A stretch of 51,510 nucleotides of DNA, taken from NCBI RefSeq assembly GCF_002272825.1, contig NZ_MLAM01000014.1, forward strand, positions 1-51,510. Reading direction: 5' to 3'. A model generated the notes under the pieces. It worked only from the letters and a program-made list of their open reading frames with translations. It was not told the DNA's origin and made no database searches. Position numbers and translations under genes: made by a program. Numbering within the stretch: position 1 is the first letter of the stretch; the number at the start of each line of letters is the position of its first letter. Below, one piece after another: positions 18,459-27,394 of this stretch. The stretch is from Helicobacter sp. 11S02596-1. GTDB lineage: Bacteria; Campylobacterota; Campylobacteria; Campylobacterales; Helicobacteraceae.

Positions 18459-19205
18459 TTATTGGTTATATTCATAAATATAAGGAACGTATTTAATCAA
18501 CCCAGAATCTGTGATTTTCTTAGTGATATTTTCAACTTTTTTGAGCTCTTTTTCTGGCTTTTCTTTGGGCTCATATGTCGGGGCATAGATTTGTTTTAAT
18601 ATCTGGATTTTCTCTGCGGGGGTTTTAGCGGATTTGATTTTTTCTAAAATAATGCTTGATTTGATAGCAGATTTTTCGCCCAAAAACCCTACAAGAATCA
18701 TCTTTACATTGGTTTCTTTCAATCGCGAATCGATGTCTCTGAGTTCATTTTGGCAATGCGGGCACATCGGATCAGAAACGATATAGGTAACTTTCTGGTT
18801 GCCCTTTGTGGTTGAGGGCAAATCAATCACATAATCATCGGGAATGGATTCAAATAGCGTCTTGAGCTTGGCGCTATTTTGTTGTTGGGAATTATGCGCC
18901 TGGGCGGTTTGATAAAATTGATTCACAAGCTCGGCGTCCTTTTTTTCATTGGCAAAAAATACATTGCTTAGCCCGATGATGACGTTGCCATCTTTGCTGG
19001 TAAAAATAGGGATTTGATACTTCGTGCTGGGGTCTTCAATAATTGCAACTTTAAGCTCGGGATTGGACTGGAGGGATTGGATTTTGAGGACAGAGACATT
19101 TTTGCCTGTCTGTTTTTGGATAATGTTGGCAATATTTTTTTCCACATTCGCTTGGGCGAAGCTAAAAGCAAAAAATATCAATGCAACAGGTAAGATTTTT
19201 TTCAT
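18459..19205 (-). CDS. DsbC/DsbG-like periplasmic thiol-disulfide oxidoreductase
   Basis: 248-aa exported protein: signal peptide to about residue 19, an N-terminal dimerisation-like region, then a thioredoxin-fold domain with Cys148-Pro-His-Cys151 in SDPMCPHCQNELRD. Layout and position match H. pylori HP0231, a Dsb protein of the DsbC/G class. It probably oxidises or repairs disulfides in exported proteins. AAGGAG precedes the ATG. First gene of the three-gene minus-strand group with the UPF0323 lipoprotein (38-base gap) and the ATP-grasp enzyme. Confidence 0.85.
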   Translation of the reverse strand: MKKILPVALIFFAFSFAQANVEKNIANIIQKQTGKNVSVLKIQSLQSNPELKVAIIEDPSTKYQIPIFTSKDGNVIIGLSNVFFANEKKDAELVNQFYQTAQAHNSQQQNSAKLKTLFESIPDDYVIDLPSTTKGNQKVTYIVSDPMCPHCQNELRDIDSRLKETNVKMILVGFLGEKSAIKSSIILEKIKSAKTPAEKIQILKQIYAPTYEPKEKPEKELKKVENITKKITDSGLIKYVPYIYEYNQ

Positions 19206-19275
19206 AAATTCTCCTTGATTTCAGATAAAATCGCATTTTATAGCAACTTTGTCAATATTACCAAAAGGCACGCAA

Positions 19276-19845
19276 TTGAAATATTCCAGCATTTTTTTTA
19301 GCATTTTTTTAGGCGCAATGCCTGCGATTTATCTTTTTTATCAGTTCGCCACAGGTTTTTATGGCGCAGAACCGACTAAGGCAATCCTGCATTTTTTGGG
19401 GGATTGGAGCATTTATTTTTTGCTTGGGACATTGGGGATTTTATGGTTTTGCCGGCTTGGCAAAATCCCTTTTAAACAGCTACCTATCATCACCAAAATC
19501 TTTGGAAATTATGCGTTTTTATATGCTTTAGGGCATATTTTTTGTTATATTCTTTTTGAACAAGGGGGCAGTTTATACCTAACATTTGATGAGATTGCCC
19601 GCCGTATTTATTTGTTATTGGGAATGATGGGATTTTTATGTTTGGTGATTTTAAATATTTTTTCGATATTTTTTTCACGTTTTTTCCCGCGATTCTCCGC
19701 CCTCATCTACCCAGCTGGATTTTTGGGGAGTATCCACTATCTGCTAGGGCAAAAAATCCCCAGCCTTTCATCTTATGGGATTTTTTTCGCATTTTTTATT
19801 TTACTTTGTGTTAAGCTTTTATCAAAAAATAAGGATAAAAAATGA
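19276..19845 (+). CDS. msrQ: MsrQ-like heme-binding membrane subunit (ferric-reductase-like)
   Basis: Inner-membrane protein of about 190 aa with six hydrophobic segments. The family landmarks are GFYGAEPTKAILHFLGDWSIYFLLGTLGI near the start, the helix FLYALGHIFCYILFEQGG and SIHYLLGQK; the His residues of these helices would bind heme. MsrQ passes electrons to the periplasmic methionine sulfoxide reductase MsrP. No msrP is in the window. Start uncertain: no ATG precedes the first helix; TTG at 19276 follows AAAAGG, while TTG at 19249 has no visible site. Overlaps kdsB by 4 bases. Confidence 0.72.
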   Translation: MKYSSIFFSIFLGAMPAIYLFYQFATGFYGAEPTKAILHFLGDWSIYFLLGTLGILWFCRLGKIPFKQLPIITKIFGNYAFLYALGHIFCYILFEQGGSLYLTFDEIARRIYLLLGMMGFLCLVILNIFSIFFSRFFPRFSALIYPAGFLGSIHYLLGQKIPSLSSYGIFFAFFILLCVKLLSKNKDKK

Positions 19846-20585
19846 TCATCATCCCCGCACGGCTTGATTCTAGCAGATTCCCCAAAAAACTCCTCGCCCC
19901 TATCAATGGCATCCCGATGATAATCGCCACCGCACGCAACGCCCAAAAAGTCGATGATGTCGTCGTTGCTTGCGATTCTAGCGAATTGCTTGGAATCTGT
20001 GAAGCCCATAAGATAAAAGCCGTCTTGACAAGCACACAACACACCAGTGGGACGGATAGATGTGCGGAGGCAGTCAAGATTCTTGGACTCAAAGCAGATG
20101 AAATCATCATCAATGTCCAAGGCGATGAGCCTTTTTTGGAAACTGCCGTCATTGCGTTATTGAAAGAAAAAATGCAAAGCAGAGGATTTCAAAATGCCCC
20201 ATTTATGGGAACTTGCGCAAAAATCATCGAAAAAACCCAAATCCACGATACCAATCTCGTAAAAGTCATCTTAGATAAAAACAGCGAGGCGATCTATTTT
20301 TCCAGGCTTCCTATCCCCTACAGCCGAGAAGGAATGGATAACCCGCTACTAGAAAACTACCCGTATTTGGGGCATTTGGGGATTTATGGCTTTTCTGCAG
20401 GCTCGCTAGAAGAATTTTGCAGTCTCAAAAAAAGCCCATTAGAAGACATCGAAAAGCTCGAGCAACTCCGAGCCATCTATCACCAAAAGCCTATTTTTGT
20501 ATGCATTGTTTCAAGCAAAAGTATTGGTATTGACACACCCCAAGATCTCCAAAATGCCCTCAAACAATTCAAAAATCTAGCGTGA
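19842..20585 (+). CDS. kdsB: 3-deoxy-manno-octulosonate cytidylyltransferase
   Basis: Activates Kdo as CMP-Kdo for lipid A-core assembly. The 247-aa protein has the nucleotide-binding start IIIPARLDSSRFPKKLLAPI, then VVACDSSEL, TSGTDRCAEA and INVQGDEPFLE (about 86-96), and LGIYGFS, all typical of KdsB. The ATG overlaps the msrQ stop (ATGA) and has AAGGA at 6 bases. Confidence 0.95.
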   Translation: MIIIPARLDSSRFPKKLLAPINGIPMIIATARNAQKVDDVVVACDSSELLGICEAHKIKAVLTSTQHTSGTDRCAEAVKILGLKADEIIINVQGDEPFLETAVIALLKEKMQSRGFQNAPFMGTCAKIIEKTQIHDTNLVKVILDKNSEAIYFSRLPIPYSREGMDNPLLENYPYLGHLGIYGFSAGSLEEFCSLKKSPLEDIEKLEQLRAIYHQKPIFVCIVSSKSIGIDTPQDLQNALKQFKNLA

Positions 20586-20667
20586 ATCTTGGCGTGCAAG
20601 CTTGAGTTAGCAAAACTAGCACGCCAAATCTTGCCTACCAAAATCTTGCCTGTCAAAATCTAGCGTG
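20572..20667. repeat. Short direct and inverted repeats at the kdsB/rny junction
   Basis: AAAATCTAGCGTG occurs at 20572-20584 (end of kdsB) and again at 20655-20667 (end of rny, antisense). Between them are two AATCTTGCCT units and a perfect 9-bp inverted repeat TTGGCGTGC/GCACGCCAA (20589-20597 and 20619-20627). The inverted repeat could end transcription from both sides, but it lacks a T-run. Confidence 0.6.
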
Positions 20668-22231
20668 CGAACTCAACCGCACGGCTTTCACGGATCACGC
20701 TGACTTTGATTTCTCCGGGATATTGGAGCGAGGATTCGACTTCTTTGGCAATATCTCTAGCAAGCACAACACTTTGGGCATCATTGATGAGATCGGCACG
20801 CACAATCACACGCACCTCCCTGCCCGCATTGATAGCATACGCCTGCTTGACCCCCATTTTATCCATAGCGATACGCTCCAAATCCTGCATACGATTCAAA
20901 AAGCTTTCAAGCACTTCTCGCCTCGCCCCAGGACGACCTGCCGAGAGGGTATCAGCCGTGCAAACCGCTGCAGCTTCAATGCTTTGAATTTCTTCATCGC
21001 CGTGATGTGCCATAATCGCATTGATAACGATGGGGTGTTCTTTGTAGCGTTTGCAGATTTCAGCACCTAACGTTACGTGATTCCCGCCAGATTCTTGGGT
21101 GAGGGCTTTGCCAATATCGTGCAAAAGCCCCGCTCTGCGGGCAAGCTTTTCATCACCGCCAAGCTCCCCAGCGATGACCCCAGCAAGATTGGCTGTCTCA
21201 ATCGAATGCCCCAAAGCATTTTGCCCGAAACTCGCCCGATATTTCATCTTGCCAATGAGGCGTTTTAGCTCCGGGTGCATATAGCCTAGCCCCATATCCA
21301 TCACGATATTTTCGCCATCTTGGAGGACTTGGGCTTCCATCTCCGCACTCACTTTGGCATAGACTTCCTCAATCCTTGCAGGCTGTATCCTGCCATCTTC
21401 GACCAAAAGTTCAATGGTTTTTGTCGCAATTGCACGCCGATAGAGATTAAAACTACTCAAGATAATCGTCCCCGGGGTATCATCGATGATCACATCGACC
21501 CCGCTGATCATTTCAAGCGTTTTGATATTCCTACCCTCTTTGCCAATAATCCTGCCTTTGAGTTCATCGCTAGGCAAATTCACCACGTTGATGAGGCGCT
21601 CGGTGGCAAACTCTCCTGCAAACCTCGTGGTAGCTTGTGCGATGACATAATTAGCTTTTTTCATCGCTTCATCTCTGGCTTCACGCTCACACCGCCGAAT
21701 AAGTGCAGCTTTTTGCTGGGCTAATTCATCTTGGAGGTGATCTAAAATCAAATTTTTTGCTTCTTCTTTGGTATAGCCTGTGTAACCTACAAGCGTATCG
21801 ATAGCCCTTTGTTTGGCGTCTTGGTATTCTTTGATAAGCTTATTTTGGGCTTCATATTCAATGAGGAGTTTATTTTTTAGATCAGAAACTTTCTGCTTTT
21901 CTTCTTCAAGAAAGGTAATTTCTCTTTCAAATTTTTGGCTCATCTTGTCTTCTTGTTTTTGGAGCAAAGCCAATTTATCTTGGTAAGTTTTGGTGATTTC
22001 TGAGGTTTTATTATCGTATTTTTTTTTCAATTCAAGCTCGATCTCTTGGGCTTTGATCTGCTCGTTTTTTAAAAGTGTTCTCGCTTCGTATTCGATAGCT
22101 TGGGCTTTTGCCTTTGCTTGTTCGATGATCACGTTGGCATTGGAGCTAAAAATCTTTTTAGAGATAAAAAATACGCTAATCCCCACGCCTAAACCAAATA
22201 TTATAAATCCTATTACTAAGTATCCTATCAT
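20660..22231 (-). CDS. rny: Ribonuclease Y
   Basis: Membrane-bound endoribonuclease that starts mRNA decay, 523 aa. Order: N-terminal membrane helix (YLVIGFIIFGLGVGISVFFI), long coiled coil (about 30-200), KH domain (LPSDELKGRIIGKEGRNIKTLE), HD domain with the metal site HDIGKA and IMAHHGDEE, and the conserved C-terminal end. The ATG at 22231 follows GAGGG. The first 56 bases overlap the end of the upstream folate ligase gene, unusually long for this window. Confidence 0.96.
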   Translation of the reverse strand: MIGYLVIGFIIFGLGVGISVFFISKKIFSSNANVIIEQAKAKAQAIEYEARTLLKNEQIKAQEIELELKKKYDNKTSEITKTYQDKLALLQKQEDKMSQKFEREITFLEEEKQKVSDLKNKLLIEYEAQNKLIKEYQDAKQRAIDTLVGYTGYTKEEAKNLILDHLQDELAQQKAALIRRCEREARDEAMKKANYVIAQATTRFAGEFATERLINVVNLPSDELKGRIIGKEGRNIKTLEMISGVDVIIDDTPGTIILSSFNLYRRAIATKTIELLVEDGRIQPARIEEVYAKVSAEMEAQVLQDGENIVMDMGLGYMHPELKRLIGKMKYRASFGQNALGHSIETANLAGVIAGELGGDEKLARRAGLLHDIGKALTQESGGNHVTLGAEICKRYKEHPIVINAIMAHHGDEEIQSIEAAAVCTADTLSAGRPGARREVLESFLNRMQDLERIAMDKMGVKQAYAINAGREVRVIVRADLINDAQSVVLARDIAKEVESSLQYPGEIKVSVIRESRAVEFAR

Positions 22232-22814
22232 CAATCCCTCTTTTTATAACGCAAAAACTACTAATAAATTTATCGCCAAAAATGTCATAATCATCTGTAA
22301 TAATGCGTTTTGAGACAATCATTCTCCTGCTAATAAAAATCACATTTGGGCGGTAAGGCAAGGCTTGAAAAAACCTATCATACATCCCTTTTCCAAATCC
22401 TATGCGCTTGAATTTTTTATCCATCCCCAAAACAGGAACGACTGCTGTATCGATTTTTGTTAAATAAAATAACGATTTTCTGGCTTCGAAAATATGGTAT
22501 TTATTCTGATACAAAGGCAAACGAAATGGTATCATCTTAAAACTAACTCCATCGATATGGGGGATGAAAACCCGTATTTTGGTCCGCTGTCTTAGCCAAG
22601 CGATCAAAGGATAAACATTCACCTCCATCGCCATCGGGCAATACAGCAACACGCTTTTTGCGTTGCGTGCGATGAGTTCTTGCTTCAAAAGTGCAATGGT
22701 TTTTTTGTCTTCAAAATTGACTTTTTTGCACCCAGCCTGCAAGTGCGCTTTGCAAATTTTACGAAATTGTGCCTTTATCCTCGCTCCCTTAATTTGTGTT
22801 ATGTATAATGGCAC
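22176..22814 (-). CDS. 5-formyltetrahydrofolate cyclo-ligase family protein
   Basis: About 200 aa. The family signature GFGKGMYDRFF lies at about 138-148, preceded by VPVLGMDKKFKRIG, and the N-terminal half carries RKICKAHLQAG and YCPMAMEVNVYPLI. It would convert 5-formyl-THF to methenyl-THF with ATP. Start unclear: the frame opens at a GTG (22814) that coincides with the -10 of the divergent gene; the better ribosome site (AAGGGAG) precedes an ATA codon near 22778 followed by KAQFRKICK. The C-terminus extends 56 bases into rny. Confidence 0.8.
   Translation of the reverse strand: MPLYITQIKGARIKAQFRKICKAHLQAGCKKVNFEDKKTIALLKQELIARNAKSVLLYCPMAMEVNVYPLIAWLRQRTKIRVFIPHIDGVSFKMIPFRLPLYQNKYHIFEARKSLFYLTKIDTAVVPVLGMDKKFKRIGFGKGMYDRFFQALPYRPNVIFISRRMIVSKRIITDDYDIFGDKFISSFCVIKRGIDDRILSNRIYNIWFRRGD
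22804..22809 (+). promoter_or_regulatory. -10 box of the lipoprotein-ftsY-radA group
   Basis: TATAAT within TATGTATAATGG, 39 bases before the ATG at 22848. No clear -35 is seen. Confidence 0.5.
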
Positions 22815-22847
22815 ATTTTAAAACTTTCAAACTTAAAAAGGAAATCA

Positions 22848-23471
22848 ATGAGATATTTTTATGCTTTGATTATGATTTTGGTGCTTTTGAGCGGGTGTAC
22901 CGATAGAGGCGAGCATAAAAATCAGGTCAAATACACATTCAGCGATCAAAACGGGCAAACATTTCAAATACAGAGCGATTTTGACACCCTACATAGGCAC
23001 ACACAAGATCTTAAAGAAAATGATAACGTTACATTCATAATGTTTTTAGACCTCGCCTCTAGCGATGCCAAAGACTATATCCTCCATATCAATCACCTCA
23101 AGCTTACGTTCCCAAAAGCTGATATTTTGGGTATCTTGACCCAGCCGTATTCTCCAGAAGAGATCAAAGACTATATCCAAGCTAATAACGTGGATTTCAC
23201 GCTATTAAACCCAAAAGATTCCAAAAATATCTTTAATGATTTTGCCAAAAAGGTTCAAAAAAATGGCGTCTTAAAAAACACTGCCCAAGAAGCCAAAGAA
23301 TCTGAAGAAAATGCCCCAAAAGAACAGAATGCAGAAGAACAAAAACTATCATTAAAAATCCCTTATTTTGTGCTTTATGACAAATCAGGAAAAAAATATC
23401 AAACCTACAGCGGTGTCGTGATGGAAGAAATGTTTGCCTACGATATTAACACACTGCTAAAAACCCACTAA
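22848..23471 (+). CDS. Thioredoxin-like lipoprotein lacking the CxxC motif
   Basis: 207-aa protein with a lipoprotein signal (LVLLSGC, Cys17). The next part reads like a thioredoxin fold: TFSDQNGQTFQIQSD, VTFIMFLDLASSDAKDYI at the usual active-site position, and a C-terminal IPYFVLYDKSGKKYQTYSGVV strand pair. The CxxC pair is absent at the expected site (LASSDA), so it is unlikely to be a redox enzyme. A Glu/Gln/Lys-rich insert lies at about 143-165. It is followed after 15 bases by ftsY, so probably the same operon. Function unknown. Confidence 0.7.
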   Translation: MRYFYALIMILVLLSGCTDRGEHKNQVKYTFSDQNGQTFQIQSDFDTLHRHTQDLKENDNVTFIMFLDLASSDAKDYILHINHLKLTFPKADILGILTQPYSPEEIKDYIQANNVDFTLLNPKDSKNIFNDFAKKVQKNGVLKNTAQEAKESEENAPKEQNAEEQKLSLKIPYFVLYDKSGKKYQTYSGVVMEEMFAYDINTLLKTH

Positions 23472-23486
23472 AAAGGCAAAATATAG

Positions 23487-24356
23487 ATGTTTAATCTATT
23501 CAAAAAAACCGCCCAAAATATCACCGCTATCATCGGCACAAAAAGCCCCACTATCGACAAGGACAAGCTCGAAGAGGCATTGATTGAATCAGACATTGCC
23601 TATGAAATCATCGATACCCTCCTATCCCATCTCCCCCAAACCATCAAAAGAAACGAGCTTGAAGTCGCATTACAGCGATTTTTTCGGGGGGAAAGCTATT
23701 ATGACAAAATCACGCCCAAAAAAATCCACACCAAACCCCTGGTTGAACTCATCATCGGCGTGAATGGAGCAGGCAAGACCACCACCATTGCCAAGCTTGC
23801 TAACAAATACAAATCGGAGGGCAAAAAAGTCCTTTTGGGTGCGGGGGATACATTTCGTGCAGCTGCAAGTGAGCAACTCAAACTCTGGAGTGAAAAAATC
23901 GGCACAGACATCATCACCACGCAAAATGGTGGCGATCCTAGTGCGCTTGCTTTTGACACGATCCAAGCCGGTATCGCTCGGGGTGTGGATAACATCATCA
24001 TCGACACAGCTGGCAGACTGCATAATCAAACCAATCTCAAAAACGAATTGGCAAAAATCACACGGGTATGCACAAAAGCCCTAAACAATCAAGATTTCTA
24101 CAAAATCCTGATTCTTGATGGCACGCAGGGGAGTTCAGCTATCACGCAAGCAAAAATATTCCACGAAACCCTCCAAATCGATGGGGTCATCATCACCAAA
24201 CTCGATGGGACTTCCAAAGGCGGGGCGATTTTGAGCATTATTTATGAACTCAAGCTCCCGATTTTGTTTTTGGGAATCGGAGAAAAAGCCAGCGACCTGG
24301 TCGCATTTGAAGAAAACGCCTATATCCAGAGCATTTTAGATTCGATTTTTGAGTAA
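23487..24356 (+). CDS. ftsY: Signal recognition particle receptor FtsY
   Basis: GTPase that docks SRP-ribosome complexes at the membrane. The 289-aa protein has only a short N-terminal region before the NG domains, shorter than in E. coli and as usual in this group. G-domain motifs: [15 protein letters not shown] (about 91-105), [23 protein letters not shown] and [11 protein letters not shown]. It is followed by radA after 3 bases. Confidence 0.96.
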   Translation: MFNLFKKTAQNITAIIGTKSPTIDKDKLEEALIESDIAYEIIDTLLSHLPQTIKRNELEVALQRFFRGESYYDKITPKKIHTKPLVELIIGVNGAGKTTTIAKLANKYKSEGKKVLLGAGDTFRAAASEQLKLWSEKIGTDIITTQNGGDPSALAFDTIQAGIARGVDNIIIDTAGRLHNQTNLKNELAKITRVCTKALNNQDFYKILILDGTQGSSAITQAKIFHETLQIDGVIITKLDGTSKGGAILSIIYELKLPILFLGIGEKASDLVAFEENAYIQSILDSIFE

Positions 24357-24359
24357 AAA

Positions 24360-25706
24360 ATGGCAAAAAAAACTTTCACACTTTTTGAATGCCAACACTG
24401 CGGGTTTCAAAGCACCAAATGGATGGGAAAATGCAGTAATTGCGGGGCGTGGGAAAGCCTCGTGGAACTCTCAAATGCCCAAATCCAAAGCCTCAAAGAA
24501 ACCAAAGTCCTCCATTCAAGTGCCACAGCGACGCCTATTACGGATGTGGCATATGAAGACATTACCAAATTCCCCTCCACACAAGCTGAACTTGACATCG
24601 TGCTTGGCGGGGGGATTGTGCCAGGAGGTTTGTATCTTGTTGGCGGGAGTCCGGGCGTGGGGAAATCCACCCTGCTTCTAAAAGTCGCAGGCGGGCTTGC
24701 TCACACAGGAAAAAAGGTCCTTTATGTCAGCGGTGAGGAAAGTGCGGGGCAAATCAAACTCCGAGCCCAACGCCTTGATTGTGTGGAAGAAAATCTTTTC
24801 TTGCTTAATGAAATCGATCTAAGCTCCATCAAAGCCAATCTCACCACCAAGCAATACGCTGTTTGCATTATTGATTCGATCCAGACGATTTATTCCCCCC
24901 AGATCGCCTCTGCACCTGGCTCGATTTCGCAGGTGCGTGAGATTACCTTTGAATTAATGCGCTTAGCCAAAGAGCATAATATCGCGATCTTTATCATCGG
25001 GCATATCACCAAAGAAGGCTCAATCGCTGGTCCTAGGGTGCTTGAACATATGGTCGATACGGTGTTGTATTTTGAGGGCGATCCGAGCCGGGAACTCCGA
25101 ATGCTTCGGGGATTTAAAAATCGTTTTGGCAACACGAGCGAAGTGGGGATTTTTGAAATGGGTGCTAGCGGGTTAGTTAGTGCAAAAAATGCCTCGAAGA
25201 TGTTTTTTTCGCAAAAACGCCCGTTGCCCGGAAGTGCTGCCACGGTGATTTTGGAGGGTTCGCGTGCGCTTGTGCTTGAGATCCAAGCATTAGTAAGCGA
25301 GATGAGTTTTGGTGCGCCCAAACGCTCAGCCACCGGCTTTGATACCAATCGCTTGAGTATGCTTTTGGCACTTTTGGAGAAAAAAATCGAAATCCCACTC
25401 AATCGCTACGATGTCTTTATCAATGTAACCGGGGGAATCAAAATCACGGAAACGAGTGCGGATCTCGCTGTGATTGCGAGTATTCTTTCAAGCTTTAGAA
25501 ATCGCCCTTTGAGTAACAAAACCGCTTTCATCGGCGAAGTGAGCCTCACAGGGGATATCAGAGAAATCAGCAATATCGATACGAGGCTCAAAGAGCTTGA
25601 AAGCTATGGATTTGAAAATGCGATCTTGCCAAAAAAACCTAGTGGCAAAACGGCTATCAAATGTTTTGAAGCCACCGAAGTTGCCAAGATTTTGGATTGG
25701 ATGTAA
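24360..25706 (+). CDS. radA: DNA repair protein RadA
   Basis: 448-aa branch-migration ATPase of homologous recombination. N-terminal C4 zinc finger (CQHCG ... CSNCG, about 10-30), RecA-like core with Walker A GGSPGVGKST (about 97-106), the RadA-specific KNRFG motif (GFKNRFGNTSE, near 252), and a Lon-like C-terminal domain (VFINVTGGIKITETSADLAV ... GEVSLTGDIREI). Length and domain order are normal. Confidence 0.97.
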   Translation: MAKKTFTLFECQHCGFQSTKWMGKCSNCGAWESLVELSNAQIQSLKETKVLHSSATATPITDVAYEDITKFPSTQAELDIVLGGGIVPGGLYLVGGSPGVGKSTLLLKVAGGLAHTGKKVLYVSGEESAGQIKLRAQRLDCVEENLFLLNEIDLSSIKANLTTKQYAVCIIDSIQTIYSPQIASAPGSISQVREITFELMRLAKEHNIAIFIIGHITKEGSIAGPRVLEHMVDTVLYFEGDPSRELRMLRGFKNRFGNTSEVGIFEMGASGLVSAKNASKMFFSQKRPLPGSAATVILEGSRALVLEIQALVSEMSFGAPKRSATGFDTNRLSMLLALLEKKIEIPLNRYDVFINVTGGIKITETSADLAVIASILSSFRNRPLSNKTAFIGEVSLTGDIREISNIDTRLKELESYGFENAILPKKPSGKTAIKCFEATEVAKILDWM

Positions 25707-25725
25707 AAAATCTAAAAAATTACCT

Positions 25726-26961
25726 CTAAATAAAATCAGAGATATAAGGCGATTCGTGCAAAAGCACATCATCGAGCCTTTGTATGGAATGCTCATCGCC
25801 TCTAATACGCTCCAAACGACAAAGCTGTGCGACGGTTTTGTATCCAAGCAACAATGTGCTTAAAGTCGCTATATCCATCGCAACCCTATAATCAGGCTTT
25901 TTTTCACCATCAAGTTTTTCTTGGGTGATAGCGCATTTTCCTTTGTGGAACAAAACCACAAAAGTGCGATGATTCCAATCTAGCACTGAATCGGTGATCT
26001 CAAAAGAAATGCGGACATTTTCCTCAAAAGGATCACAAGGGTATTGCAAAAAAAACTGCTCTACATCGGTAATGCGTCCCATAATATAGGGGCGTATGCT
26101 TTCTCTAATATCCCCATCATCCATATCAAACGCAATCGGTTCGTTAAAATAAGTATTCCCAGAAACCTCATCAATCATCGAATCGTGGGCGTGGATATAC
26201 TCCCACAAGCCTTTTTGGGCTTCTCTGTTGAGATAAATCATCTCTTTGATATGCATTGTATCACGCTTGATGAGATAGACCATATAGCCAAGTGGTTTAT
26301 CTTGAAGATCATAATACACCGCTACGACACTATCATCTTCATCCCATCGCCAATACTCCTGCCAAGCTAAAGCATTGCGAAACAAACAGCCGTGGGTTTG
26401 CTTGGCAAACTGGGTGTGGAGACCCATAAAATCAGCATTATCCCAATTCACACGCCGGACGTATCCGGGCGCCTTTGCTTTTGAGGGGATTTGCCTGTCT
26501 TTGATACGATAAGAGATTTTATTGGATACGATTTCCCAGCCATATTTGCGATATAGCGGGATAGAATAAGGGTAAAGCAACGCAAGGCATTGGCGTTTTT
26601 CTCTCATACGCAACAAACTTTTTTTCATCAATCTTGACATAATACCCTTGCCTGAATACTCAGGATAAGTCGAAACACTCGTTACAAACCCGACTGAATA
26701 AATCGCATTGTAGATATTCATTTCTAGCGGATATACAGCAAATTGGGAGATAAGATTTTCCCCATCATAACACCCAAGAATATCGGCACGCTCGAGCACA
26801 GGAAATTTCGACTGCTTGATCTCATCGTCGTGCCAACCCGCACTGATGAGATCTTCTTCGGTAACCTGAAAGGCATAGCGCAAAAGCGCATTGTATTGAT
26901 CGACATCACTGGTGGTCAGATTGCGTATGGAGTAGTTAAAACTTTTATCGGCATTTTTCAT
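25726..26961 (-). CDS. Eis-like GNAT N-acetyltransferase
   Basis: 411-aa protein of the Eis group: two GNAT-fold parts followed by an SCP2-like C-terminal domain. Seen: VGFVTSVSTYPEYSGKGIMSRLMKKSLLRMRE (acetyl-CoA site, about 88-120) and LYPYSIPLYRKYGWEIV, both very characteristic, then a C-terminal VLDWNHRTFVVLFHKGKCAI region. The last residue, Ile, is close to the C-terminal carboxylate used by Eis enzymes. ATG at 26961 follows GGAG at 7-8 bases; upstream in-frame sequence is not needed. Substrate unknown; Eis enzymes acetylate amines such as aminoglycosides or polyamines. Confidence 0.85.
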   Translation of the reverse strand: MKNADKSFNYSIRNLTTSDVDQYNALLRYAFQVTEEDLISAGWHDDEIKQSKFPVLERADILGCYDGENLISQFAVYPLEMNIYNAIYSVGFVTSVSTYPEYSGKGIMSRLMKKSLLRMREKRQCLALLYPYSIPLYRKYGWEIVSNKISYRIKDRQIPSKAKAPGYVRRVNWDNADFMGLHTQFAKQTHGCLFRNALAWQEYWRWDEDDSVVAVYYDLQDKPLGYMVYLIKRDTMHIKEMIYLNREAQKGLWEYIHAHDSMIDEVSGNTYFNEPIAFDMDDGDIRESIRPYIMGRITDVEQFFLQYPCDPFEENVRISFEITDSVLDWNHRTFVVLFHKGKCAITQEKLDGEKKPDYRVAMDIATLSTLLLGYKTVAQLCRLERIRGDEHSIQRLDDVLLHESPYISDFI

Positions 26962-27394
26962 ATTTTTTCTCCAAATAGCCCCAATTATATCCAAAACTCC
27001 CAACCATTGGGTTGCAAAGAGAATCAAGAAATAATGCGTAGATTGTGAAAAACTAGCCAAGCAAGAGAGTTAAAAACTCAAAAAAACGATGGAAAAAGTA
27101 ACTATAGGGTCGAGATGTAGGGAACACTAGCAAGGCTTTTATTATTCTCTAAATTGTTTGCTCTAATAAATTTAATATCTCAAAAGAACTCTCGTTGCGT
27201 TAGGCTTAGTTAAAATATCTTATTAAAAAATTTCCAATTATATTTAAAAGCTACATAAGCGATAATAGGGGCAATAAAAAAGCGATACTAAATAAAATAT
27301 TCACTATCATTTTTTTAACTCCTTTAATTCGTTTTCCAAAACATTGAGCTTTAAGATATTAAAATAAAAACCTGTTTAACTTATATTTATAAAA
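26962..27394. other. Intergenic region with one tiny ORF
   Basis: AT-rich gap between the acetyltransferase and tautomerase genes. It holds only the short ORF at 27251-27310 (described separately). Nothing else was recognised. Confidence 0.5.
27251..27310 (-). CDS. Possible tiny membrane protein, perhaps frameshifted
   Basis: ATG at 27310 has GGAG about 8 bases upstream and encodes MIVNILFSIAFLLPLLSLM, a single hydrophobic helix, then TAG. One more T in the T6 run (27276-27281) would instead continue as FFIAPIIAYVAFKYNWKFFNKIF, ending at 27210: a 33-residue protein with one membrane helix and a basic tail. This looks more like a real small protein, so the current form may be frameshifted. 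It lies upstream of nothing on the same strand for 290 bases. Confidence 0.4.
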   Translation of the reverse strand: MIVNILFSIAFLLPLLSLM

